From Micromonospora olivasterospora (GTDB lineage: Bacteria > Actinomycetota > Actinomycetes > Mycobacteriales > Micromonosporaceae): DNA of 64,000 nt. The position numbers and the translations under genes are program-made. Of this stretch, positions 57,701-64,000 are shown piece after piece (within the stretch, counting starts at the first letter, position 1; each line of letters starts with the position of its first letter). The notes beneath the pieces were generated by a model that was given only the letters and a program-made list of their open reading frames with translations, was not told the DNA's origin and searched no databases. Location of the stretch: NCBI RefSeq assembly GCF_007830265.1, contig NZ_VLKE01000001.1, forward strand, positions 3,224,001-3,288,000, in the 5' to 3' direction.

Positions 57701-58747
57701 GTCGTGCTCACGGCGGTGCGCTGGGCGGAGATCCGGATCAACATGCGGGACCTGCTCGGCACCAAGCTGGAGTTGCGGCTCGGCGACCCGGCCGAGTCGG
57801 AGATCGACCGGCGGGCCGCGCAGAACGTGCCCGAGAAGACCCCGGGCCGCGGCCTGACGCGCGACAAGCTGCACTTCCTGGCGGCGGTCTCCCGCATCGA
57901 CGGCCGCCGGGAGGTCGACGACCTGACCGAGGCGTCGGTCGCGCTGGCCACGCACGTGGCCCGGGCGTGGTCGGGCCGGCCGGCCCCCAAGGTGCGGCTG
58001 CTGCCGCGCAGGCTGCCGCTGCACGAGCTGGTCCGGGTCGCCGACCGGTCGGCGCCCGGCCTGCCGATCGGGGTCAACGAGTCGGCGCTCGCCCCGGTCT
58101 ACCTCGACCTGGCCAACGAGCCGCACCTGACCGTCTTCGGCGACGCCGAGTGCGGCAAGACCAACCTGCTGCGGGTCATCGCCAAGGGCATCATCGAGCG
58201 GTACACCCCGGCGCAGGCGCGGCTGGTCATCGCCGACTACCGGCGCGGCCTGCTGGGTGCGGTGGAGGGCGAGCACCTGCTCGACTACGCGCCGTCGAAC
58301 CAGGCGTTCGCCCAGGGGCTGGGCTCCATCCGCAGCGCCCTGCAGAACCGCCTGCCCGGGGCCGACGTCACCACCGCCCAGCTGCGCGACCGGAGTTGGT
58401 GGAAGGGGCCGGACCTGTACATCCTGGTGGACGACTACGACCTGGTCGCCTCGGGTGGCAGCAACCCGCTCAGCGCCCTGCACGAGCTGCTGCCGCAGGC
58501 CCGCGACATCGGCCTGCACCTGATCATCACCCGGCGGGTCGGCGGCGTGGCGCGGGCGCTCTACGAGCCGGTGCTGCAGCGCCTGCGCGAGCTGGACTCG
58601 CCGGGCCTGCTGATGTCCGGCAGCCGGGAGGAGGGCGCGGTCTTCGGCACGTTGCGCCCGAGTCCGCAGCCGCCGGGCCGGGGCACGCTGGTGCGTCGCC
58701 GCGACGGCCAGCAGCTGATCCAGACCGCCTGGTCGGACCAGGCGTGA
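54782..58747 (+). CDS. eccC: T7SS ATPase EccC (fused EccCa-EccCb)
   Basis: This 1321-residue motor protein recognises and drives substrates through the ESX pore. Two N-terminal helices (about residues 40-85) anchor it. Three FtsK/SpoIIIE ATPase domains follow, with P-loops GATGSGKSE near residue 477, GGSLSGKST near 833 and GDAECGKTN near 1119. The first domain has a strong Walker B ([12 protein letters not shown]); the third has [13 protein letters not shown] at 54782 follows GGGGGAGGAGAC. The full fusion form is usual in actinobacteria outside ESX-1. Confidence 0.96.
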   Translation: MSTVVFRRLPRQPGPALPRGEVLLESPPELPEQTPRGMGQLLMILPMVCGVGAMAFLYAGRGGGMMTYVAGGLFGVSMLGMAIGTLAHGGGDAKAELNAERRDYMRYLAQMRKRTRRAAEQQRAAMTWRHPEPDALWSIAASRRLWERRITEDDFGEARIAVGPQRLAVEIVPPETKPVEDLEPMSAIALRRFVRAHSTVPDLPTALSVRAFSRVVLRGDREPVLDLARAVLGQLVTFHAPDDLIVAVVAAPDRQPDWDWVKWLPHAQHSGRADAAGAHRLVFATLAEAEEALAEELGGRPRFAPEAKPLTTAPHLVVLIDGGEVAATCHLNGPSLLGTTVVDLSGTVPRDAGRWLLCLDAGDGSSLDLVRGASSSRLGTPDRLSAAAAEGLARQIAPYRLSQQQASTDEPLARSMELPDLLGVGDAATVDVRQTWRPRSQRDRLRIPLGLGPDGNVVELDFKESAHEGMGPHGLVIGATGSGKSELLRTVVAALAVTHSSEELNFVLVDFKGGATFASLDALPHTSAVITNLSDELPLVDRMRDALAGEMNRRQEVLRAAGNYVSRYDYEKARAAGEQLDPMPSLLIICDEFSELLAAKPDFIDLFVMIGRLGRSLGVHLLLASQRLEEGKLRGLDTHLSYRIGLRTFSAVESRIVLGVPDAYELPSAPGHGYLKTDTATMLRFRAAYVSGPYRTPGQQAKSSQALVQRRIVHYGTEFVPMRAPELPVEPVAEPEQPVDGKAVAMLDVLIDQLKGRGKPAHQVWLPPLSEPPSLLDLLAPLRVDPTYGLTTDGWQGRGRLTVPVGVVDRPYEQRRDPMMVELAGAGGNVVIVGGSLSGKSTMLRSMLASLALTHTPREVQFFCLDFGGGALRSLEGLPHVSGVAGRRDTEAVRRTVAEVVAVIDEREQRFAQHGIDSVAAYRRRRAAGEFADDPFGDVFLVVDGWNTLRQEYEELEQTVTNLAGRGLGFGVHVVLTAVRWAEIRINMRDLLGTKLELRLGDPAESEIDRRAAQNVPEKTPGRGLTRDKLHFLAAVSRIDGRREVDDLTEASVALATHVARAWSGRPAPKVRLLPRRLPLHELVRVADRSAPGLPIGVNESALAPVYLDLANEPHLTVFGDAECGKTNLLRVIAKGIIERYTPAQARLVIADYRRGLLGAVEGEHLLDYAPSNQAFAQGLGSIRSALQNRLPGADVTTAQLRDRSWWKGPDLYILVDDYDLVASGGSNPLSALHELLPQARDIGLHLIITRRVGGVARALYEPVLQRLRELDSPGLLMSGSREEGAVFGTLRPSPQPPGRGTLVRRRDGQQLIQTAWSDQA

Positions 58748-58933
58748 CGGGCTCCTCACTATCCGTGCGGCCATAAGGGAGGGATGGCCGCGGTCGTGGG
58801 GGAGGGCTGCGCCGGTTGGACCCGGTCGGTTACCGTCTCATCCGGAGTGTCCGTCGGTGGGGTTGGTTGGCCTTGCCGCGGGGGAGGGGCGCGGCGATGC
58901 CGCCGCCACAATCAAGACGGAAGGGTGTGAAGC

Positions 58934-59242
58934 ATGGCGTTCGAGGTCGAAGCATCGACTCTGCATACCGCGGCGAATGACGTGCGGTCCACGCGCAGCG
59001 ACGTCGACGGCGAGCTGAAGAAGTTGTGGAACGTCGTCGACGACCTGGCCATGGCCTGGAAGGGTGCGGCGTCCACGGGCTTCCAGCAGCTCATGGTGCG
59101 CTGGTCGGAGGACACCAACAAGCTGCTGACGGCGATGGACAACATCGCCGACCTGCTGGACAAGTCCGGTACGACCCACCAGGTCAACGACGAAGAGCAG
59201 CAGCAGATGCTGGACAAGTTCCACGCTGCTCTGAACCCGTGA
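58934..59242 (+). CDS. WXG100 family T7SS protein (EsxA/B-like)
   Basis: This 102-residue helical hairpin has MAWKGAAST as its WXG turn, with a helix on each side. ATG at 58934 follows GGAAGGG. It is next to a second WXG100 gene with 28 bp between, the usual secreted heterodimer pair. The C-terminal secretion motif YxxxD/E is not obvious. Confidence 0.93.
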   Translation: MAFEVEASTLHTAANDVRSTRSDVDGELKKLWNVVDDLAMAWKGAASTGFQQLMVRWSEDTNKLLTAMDNIADLLDKSGTTHQVNDEEQQQMLDKFHAALNP

Positions 59243-59270
59243 CCGGCAGCCAGGCGCAGAGGAGGCAATC

Positions 59271-59552
59271 GTGACGATCAAGGTTGACTACGCGGTCCTC
59301 GAGAGCAGCAACCAGCAGATGCAGGCCATCTCGCGGACCATCGACGAGAAGCTCGACACGCTGCGGTCCATGCTGTCCAAGCTCCAGTGGGACGGTCAGG
59401 ACCGCGCCGCGTACGAGCAGCACCAGGCCCAGTGGGACGCGGCCGTTCGGGACATCAACAAGATCCTGAACGAGATCGGTGGCGCGGTCGGCATCGCCCG
59501 CGAGAACTACGTCACCACCGAGATGAGCAACTCCAAGGTCTGGGGCAACTGA
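59271..59552 (+). CDS. WXG100 family T7SS protein, partner
   Basis: This 93-residue protein has LQWDGQDRAAY as its WXG turn and a second helix that ends YVTTEMSNSKVW. The ENYVTTE segment fits the YxxxE secretion signal. GTG at 59271 follows GAGGCAAT. It pairs with the preceding WXG100 gene. Confidence 0.93.
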   Translation: MTIKVDYAVLESSNQQMQAISRTIDEKLDTLRSMLSKLQWDGQDRAAYEQHQAQWDAAVRDINKILNEIGGAVGIARENYVTTEMSNSKVWGN

Positions 59553-59634
59553 GATAATCGCCGGCGCGGCTCCGGTCCGGCTTCACCGGACCGGAGCCGT
59601 TCTGCGTGACGGGGTCGAGCCTCGGGGGGAAGCG

Positions 59635-61215
59635 ATGCGTACGGGCAAGCACCGCCGGCCGTTGCTGCGGTCCGTCACCGCCGTGCTGGCGCTGGTCGCC
59701 GTCGTCGGCAGCGGCCCGCTGGCGGCACCCGAGCCGGCCCGGGCCGCCGACACCGTCCGCGGCCTGCAGTGGTACCTGGACGCGCTGCGCATTCCCGAGG
59801 CCCACAAGCTCACCAAGGGCCGGGGCGTCACCGTCGCCGTGGTCGACGGGGGCGTGCACGCCGCCCACCCCGACCTCAAGGGCCAGGTGCTGCCGGGGCG
59901 CGCCTTCTCGCCCGACGTGGCCCGCGACGGCCGGACGGACCCGGACTCCGAGAGCGGGCACGGCACCGCGATGGCGGGCATCATCGCCGGGCGGGGCGGG
60001 GGCGCCATGCGGGAGCTGGGCATCGCCCCGGAGGCGAAGATCCTGCCCGTCGCACTCGGTCCCGAGGGGCCGGGCCGGGACCTGCCGAGCGCCCTGCGCT
60101 ACGCGGCCGACGCCGGCGCTGACGTGATCAACCTGTCCGTCGGCGCCCCGGGCAGTGACCCGAAGATCACCGAGGCCGTGCGGTACGCGCTCGACAAGGG
60201 CGCCGTGGTGGTGGCCTCCGCCGGCAACCGCCGGGTCGACCGGGCCGTGCCCCTGCCGGCCAACATCCCCGGCGTCCTGGCGGTGGGCGCCACCGGGAAG
60301 GGCGGCTCGCTCTGGAGCGGTTCGGTGACGGGCCCGGAGGTGGGGCTGACCGCGCCGGGCGAGCGCATCATCGCGCCGGTGCCGCCGCCGGTCTCGCCCA
60401 ACGGCTACGGCGTCTCCGACGGCACCAGCCAGGCCACCGCCATCGTCTCCGGGGTCGCGGCGCTCGTGCGCGCGCGCCATCCCAAGCTGAACGCCGCCAA
60501 TGTGGTGAATCGCCTGATCCGCACCGCCGAGGACCGGGGCGCGCGCGGCCGCGACCCGGAGTACGGCTTCGGGGCGGTGGACGTGCTCGCCGCGCTCACC
60601 CGCTCGGTGCCCGCCGTGGACGGCAACCCGCTGCTGGCCGCCGCGTCGCCGAGCCCGAAGCCGGCCACCGGCGACGACGGGGACGACGGCCCGGCCGTCT
60701 CCTTCGGCCTGGCCGACAACGCCGGGCTCCAGCTCGGGCTCTGCCTGCTCGCGGTGCTCCTCGTCGGCGTGGTGGCCGTGGTGCTGATCGTGGTGAACCG
60801 CCGGGCGGCCCGCCGCCGTGCCGCGGCGCCTCCGGTCGGCGGCCCGCCGCCCCCGCCAGGCGTCCCGCACCCCGGGTACGGGCCACCGCCGGCGCAGCGC
60901 CCCGGCCCGCATCCGTACCAGCCGCGGCCGGTCGCGCAGCCGGCGCCTCCGCACGCGTACGGCCCGCCCGGTCAGCACGGCGCACAACCGTACGGCGGCC
61001 AGCACGGCGCACAACCGTACGGCGGCCAGCACGGCGCACAACCGTACGGCGGCCGGCAGGGCGCGCCGCCGTACGGGCCGCCCGGGTGGCAGGGCGGGCC
61101 GCCACACGGCCCGGCAGGCCCGCCGCCGGGCGTTGCCGGCGCGCCACCTCCGCCCGGGTCGACGCCGGGCGGCCACGCCGCCGGGGCGCCCCCGGTGGAT
61201 CCAGAGCCGCGTTGA
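59635..61215 (+). CDS. mycP: Mycosin, membrane-anchored subtilisin-like T7SS protease
   Basis: This 526-residue protein has a signal peptide (residues 1-42), then a subtilase domain: VAVVDGGV (Asp near residue 71), GHGTAMAGII (His near 109) and GTSQATAIVSG (Ser near 265). A membrane helix (about 362-384) is followed by a long Pro/Gly/Gln cytoplasmic tail containing three exact QHGAQPYGG repeats. Mycosins stabilise the ESX complex and process some substrates. ATG at 59635 follows GGGGGGAAG. Confidence 0.94.
   Translation: MRTGKHRRPLLRSVTAVLALVAVVGSGPLAAPEPARAADTVRGLQWYLDALRIPEAHKLTKGRGVTVAVVDGGVHAAHPDLKGQVLPGRAFSPDVARDGRTDPDSESGHGTAMAGIIAGRGGGAMRELGIAPEAKILPVALGPEGPGRDLPSALRYAADAGADVINLSVGAPGSDPKITEAVRYALDKGAVVVASAGNRRVDRAVPLPANIPGVLAVGATGKGGSLWSGSVTGPEVGLTAPGERIIAPVPPPVSPNGYGVSDGTSQATAIVSGVAALVRARHPKLNAANVVNRLIRTAEDRGARGRDPEYGFGAVDVLAALTRSVPAVDGNPLLAAASPSPKPATGDDGDDGPAVSFGLADNAGLQLGLCLLAVLLVGVVAVVLIVVNRRAARRRAAAPPVGGPPPPPGVPHPGYGPPPAQRPGPHPYQPRPVAQPAPPHAYGPPGQHGAQPYGGQHGAQPYGGQHGAQPYGGRQGAPPYGPPGWQGGPPHGPAGPPPGVAGAPPPPGSTPGGHAAGAPPVDPEPR
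60973..61053 (+). repeat. Three 27-bp tandem repeats in the mycP tail
   Basis: Each unit encodes QHGAQPYGG. The three copies are identical at nucleotide level, and a degenerate fourth (RQGAPPYGP) follows. Identity at synonymous sites shows recent expansion. Confidence 0.9.
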
Positions 61216-61252
61216 CACCGAGACCTGAGACACGGGGCCAGGGGAGGGCACC

Positions 61253-61795
61253 ATGACTGACGAGCACAACGACCCGGACCGGGTGGACGTCCGGTTCAAC
61301 GTTCCGATGCCGGTCAACCCGATGTATCCCGGTATGGGGAACATCCGGGGGATCAGCTTCGACAAGACCGGCGTGGAGCAGGCCGAGACACCGGGCGGGC
61401 TGGTCGCCGGGAGCGGCGAGAAGGGCGTCGAGACGGAGTGGAACGCCGGCACCCTCGACTCGGCCATCACCTGGCTGGAGACGCACGCGAGCTACCTGCA
61501 CCGGCTGTCGTACGACATGGCCGACATCAAGGAGCAACTCGGCGGTGACCAGGCCGCCGCCGGCAAGGGGGCGCTCGGCGGCTTCCAGTACGCCACGCAG
61601 CTCGGCCAGCAGCACCAGCAGGTGTACACCGGCACGGAGAACGGGCTGCGCACCCTCTCCGACAACCTCTACACGGCCGCGGAGGCGCTGCGCACGGTCA
61701 AGCGGAACTACGAGACCGCCGAGGGCGCCAACGAGATGACGGCGCAGCAGATGCAGCAGGCCTTCAACGACGCCGCCCGCGGCGGCGAGAGCTAG
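61253..61795 (+). CDS. ESX-associated hypothetical protein
   Basis: This 180-residue protein has a disordered N-terminus and a long helical region (AITWLETHASYLHRLSYDM to LRTVKRNYETAEG) resembling a WXG/ESX helical hairpin without a clear WXG turn. It precedes the Gly-rich PPE-like gene by 18 bp and is probably its partner. ATG at 61253 follows AGGGGAGGG. Confidence 0.75.
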   Translation: MTDEHNDPDRVDVRFNVPMPVNPMYPGMGNIRGISFDKTGVEQAETPGGLVAGSGEKGVETEWNAGTLDSAITWLETHASYLHRLSYDMADIKEQLGGDQAAAGKGALGGFQYATQLGQQHQQVYTGTENGLRTLSDNLYTAAEALRTVKRNYETAEGANEMTAQQMQQAFNDAARGGES

Positions 61796-61813
61796 ATCGG
61801 GGGAGAGCGGGAC

Positions 61814-63136
61814 GTGGGCGACAAGAGCTGGGAGGAGATGGCCCGTGAGGTGCTCGTCGAGGGCCGTCCGGACAAGGTGCAGAGCGCCGCGCTGGGCTGG
61901 AAGGAACTGATCAAGAACCTGGGTCAGGTCAAGGAGAGCCTGGAGACGAACGTCAAGGACCTGGGCGTGGCCTGGAAGGGCCCGGCGTACGAGTCGTTCA
62001 AGACGCACATCGAGGGGCTGGCCAAGAGCGCCGGGACGATCATCGACGACGTCGACAAGCCGGGCCGGGGCCGGGTCAGCATCGTGACCACGTTGGAGAC
62101 CGCCGCCACCCAGCTGCAGGAGGCGCAGAGCAAGATGCCGATCCCGGCGGCCTGCGTCGGCGACGTCCTGGCGGCGCGCAACGGCGAGATCACCCTCGGG
62201 GTCGGCATCTTCGAGACCAAGGTCAAGGCCGACCTGATGGGCAGCTGGCCGGTCGAGCAGCTCGGCAAGCTGGGCGACTGGGTCACCAGCTGGTTCTCCG
62301 ACAAGGAGGGCGAGGCCCGGGAGATCTACAACGAGGTCAACAACAACTTCAAGCAGCGGAGCATGGAGGCGCCGGGCAACGTGAGCCCGACCGGCCGCAG
62401 CAACACCAAGCCGGAGATCCCCGAGTTGGAGACCGGCGGCGGTGGCGGGGGCGGCAACGTCAAGCCGCCGTCGCTCGGCGGCGGGGGAGGCGGCGGCCTC
62501 GGCGGCGGCCCGAAGCCCGACACCGGAAAGATGCCGGACCTCCCCTCGACCACCACCGGGCCGGGTGACCGCCCCGACATCCCCTCCAGCGACTACCCGG
62601 GCAGGAGCGACCTTCCCGACACCGGCGACTACCCGGGCTACGACCCGGACTCCGACGGCTACGGCACCGGCCTGGCCGGCGCCGCCCCGCCCACCACGAC
62701 CGGCCTCGGTTCGGGCCCCGGCCTGGGCAACGGCCCGGGCCTGGGGGGTGGTCCGGGCCTGTCCGGCGGCTCCAACGCCTCCCTGCCGCCCGGGCTCGGC
62801 AAGCCGGTCAGCCCCGGCCTGCCCCCGATGCTCGGCGGCGGCATGGGCGGCGGCGCCGGTGGCCGGGGCGCGGGCGGCAAGCTCGGCGGAGCCCGTCCCG
62901 GCATGGCCGGCGCTATGGCCCCGGGGGGCGGGGCGGCCGGCCGGGGCGCCGGCGGCAAGGCCGCGGCCGGCGCCGGACGGCCGGGTGCCGCGGTGGCCGG
63001 CCGGGGCGGCATGGCCGGGGCGGGCCACGGCGGCGCCGGGTACGGCGAGGAGGAGGTTCCGCGCAACACCTGGCTGGAGGAGGACGAGGACATCTGGGGC
63101 GCGGGCGGCGACGGCGCGCCCGGCGTGCTGCGCTGA
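61814..63136 (+). CDS. PPE/WXG-like T7SS protein with Gly-rich tail
   Basis: This 440-residue protein has an N-terminal helical hairpin with VAWKGPAYE as its WXG turn. A helical connector and a long Gly/Pro-rich region follow (runs of seven Gly). The C-terminus reads RNTWLEEDEDIWGAGG then APGVLR, which parallels the tail of the 48235 gene product. GTG at 61814 follows GGGGGAG. It is probably exported with the protein at 61253. Confidence 0.83.
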   Translation: MGDKSWEEMAREVLVEGRPDKVQSAALGWKELIKNLGQVKESLETNVKDLGVAWKGPAYESFKTHIEGLAKSAGTIIDDVDKPGRGRVSIVTTLETAATQLQEAQSKMPIPAACVGDVLAARNGEITLGVGIFETKVKADLMGSWPVEQLGKLGDWVTSWFSDKEGEAREIYNEVNNNFKQRSMEAPGNVSPTGRSNTKPEIPELETGGGGGGGNVKPPSLGGGGGGGLGGGPKPDTGKMPDLPSTTTGPGDRPDIPSSDYPGRSDLPDTGDYPGYDPDSDGYGTGLAGAAPPTTTGLGSGPGLGNGPGLGGGPGLSGGSNASLPPGLGKPVSPGLPPMLGGGMGGGAGGRGAGGKLGGARPGMAGAMAPGGGAAGRGAGGKAAAGAGRPGAAVAGRGGMAGAGHGGAGYGEEEVPRNTWLEEDEDIWGAGGDGAPGVLR

Positions 63137-63221
63137 AACCCTCGACGGGGCGTCGCCCGGCCGCTGGTGCGGTGGGCGGCGCCCCGTCGTCGTGACGGGC
63201 CCTGGAAGGGCGGCGAGGGGC

Positions 63222-64000
63222 TCAGCCCGTCGGGCCGGTCTCGGCGCGCCGCCCAGGCCGCCAGCCCCGGCCGCGGCCCCGCGCCAGGATGGGCCTCGCG
63301 GCTAGCAGCAGCCCGGCCAGCGCGGCCCCCACCACGGCCGCCCAGATCGCGACGGTGCGCTGCCAGGCCAGTGGGTCCCGGAGCGGGGCCGGCGCGGGCA
63401 GCGCACCCGGCGCGGGGTCGGTACGCGTACCCAGCAGGCTGGTCACCGCCCGGTACGGGTTCACCACCCCGTACCCGAGTTCGGCGTTGCGCCCGTCCGG
63501 CGGGTTGTCCGCCGTCCCGGTCAGTCGCTGGGCGACCTGTGCCGGGCTCAGGTCCGGGTACGCGGCGCGGACCAGCGCCGCCGCGCCGGAGACGTACGCG
63601 GCGGCGAAGCTGGTGCCGCCCTGTGGTTCGGCGCGGTATCCCGGTCCCCGGGGCGCCGGACCGACGATGTTCAGCCCCGGTGCCGCGATGTCCACGTAGT
63701 CCCCGACGACCGAGCTGTCGACGTGCTCGCCCTGCTCGTTGACCCCGGCGACGGCGATGACCCCGGGATAGGCCGCCGGGTACGCCGGCAGGTTCTGCTG
63801 CTGCTCCTGCCGGTTGCCCGCGGCGGCCACCACGACCACGTCCTCGTCCAGCGCGTACTGGATGGCGGCCTCCAGCTCGGGGCGGGGCAGCGTCACCAGC
63901 GACAGGTTGATCACGTCGGCGCCGTGGTCGACCGCCCAGCGGATGGCCTGCGCGATCTGCGCCGGCAGGCCCTCGTCGGTCCTGGTCTTGGTGTCCGGCA
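63222..64000 (-). CDS. Second mycosin (subtilase), 5'-truncated by window edge
   Basis: The C-terminal part of a subtilisin-like serine protease is visible. AAAGNRQEQQQNL holds the oxyanion Asn and GGTSFAAAYVSG the catalytic Ser. A Pro-rich linker, one membrane helix (IWAAVVGAALAGLLLAA) and a basic tail follow. The Asp and His of the triad lie beyond the right edge, and the frame stays open to position 64000. It converges on the preceding PPE-like gene. It differs from mycP in sequence, so it is a paralogue rather than a copy. Confidence 0.9.
   Translation of the reverse strand, partial: PDTKTRTDEGLPAQIAQAIRWAVDHGADVINLSLVTLPRPELEAAIQYALDEDVVVVAAAGNRQEQQQNLPAYPAAYPGVIAVAGVNEQGEHVDSSVVGDYVDIAAPGLNIVGPAPRGPGYRAEPQGGTSFAAAYVSGAAALVRAAYPDLSPAQVAQRLTGTADNPPDGRNAELGYGVVNPYRAVTSLLGTRTDPAPGALPAPAPLRDPLAWQRTVAIWAAVVGAALAGLLLAARPILARGRGRGWRPGRRAETGPTG

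Noticed and set aside
54620..58774. A long antisense open frame opposite eccC.
   Set aside because: It is a shadow of eccC with low-complexity composition and no recognisable domain.

Overview
The window is GC-rich actinobacterial chromosome, most likely from Micromonosporaceae (Micromonospora or Salinispora type). I infer this from the very strong GC bias at third codon positions, frequent GTG starts, 4-bp ATGA/GTGA gene overlaps, leaderless-type promoters, and actinobacterial signature genes: sepH, a citrate synthase-2 type enzyme, and a complete ESX-like type VII secretion locus. No database search was possible; species and cluster identity are inference.

Region 1 (1-10.9 kb) is a specialised-metabolism cluster that continues past the left edge. 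Eight genes are read leftward from about 10.26 kb: a DRE-TIM aldolase, a fumarylacetoacetate-hydrolase-fold enzyme, a stand-alone NRPS adenylation-carrier didomain, an asparagine-synthetase-like amidotransferase, a type II thioesterase, a PP-loop ATPase, a DUF2000 protein and a non-classical SDR. An MFS exporter faces them from the left. I do not recognise the product. The enzymes fit assembly of an unusual 2-oxo acid or amino acid, its loading on a carrier protein, and tailoring by amidation and possibly sulfur transfer.

Region 2 (10.9-25.3 kb) is core chromosome: a membrane-anchored protein, thpR, a polytopic membrane protein, sepH, serC, citrate synthase, pdxH, a second MFS gene, an aldose-epimerase-like gene, a nitroreductase, a glutaryl-CoA-dehydrogenase-like gene, a DUF4230 protein, a PspC protein and sdaA. 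The 605-bp leader of sdaA carries three copies of a 15-bp motif.

Region 3 (25.3-39.4 kb) holds a cell-wall polymer operon (two-component polysaccharide ABC exporter, a CDP-alcohol phosphatidyltransferase fusion and a GT2-TagF fusion), a MalK-type ATPase with a frameshift, a disaccharide phosphorylase with its beta-phosphoglucomutase, a MerR-thioredoxin pair, an alpha/beta hydrolase and an AI-2E family transporter.

Region 4 (39.5-44.5 kb) is a compact, cargo-free Tn7/Tn5053-like transposon, tnsA-tniA-tniB-tniQ, bounded by 13-bp inverted repeats. Its tniA carries a single-base frameshift near the C-terminus.

Region 5 (44.5-64 kb) has small genes (MT0933-type antitoxin-like, ferredoxin, C39 peptidase, DUF1232) followed by the T7SS locus: two WXG/PPE-like substrates, eccB, eccE, eccD, eccC, two WXG100 proteins, mycosin mycP, two further ESX-associated proteins and a second mycosin cut by the right edge. 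Between convergent eccE and eccD lies a striking 249-bp element of (CCCCA)n, a perfect 17-bp inverted repeat, and (TGGGG)n.

Three genes (the MalK-type ATPase, tniA, eccB) each carry an apparent one-base loss in a G/C homopolymer. Adding one base restores a plausible full-length protein every time, which suggests a common sequencing or assembly artefact rather than three independent mutations.
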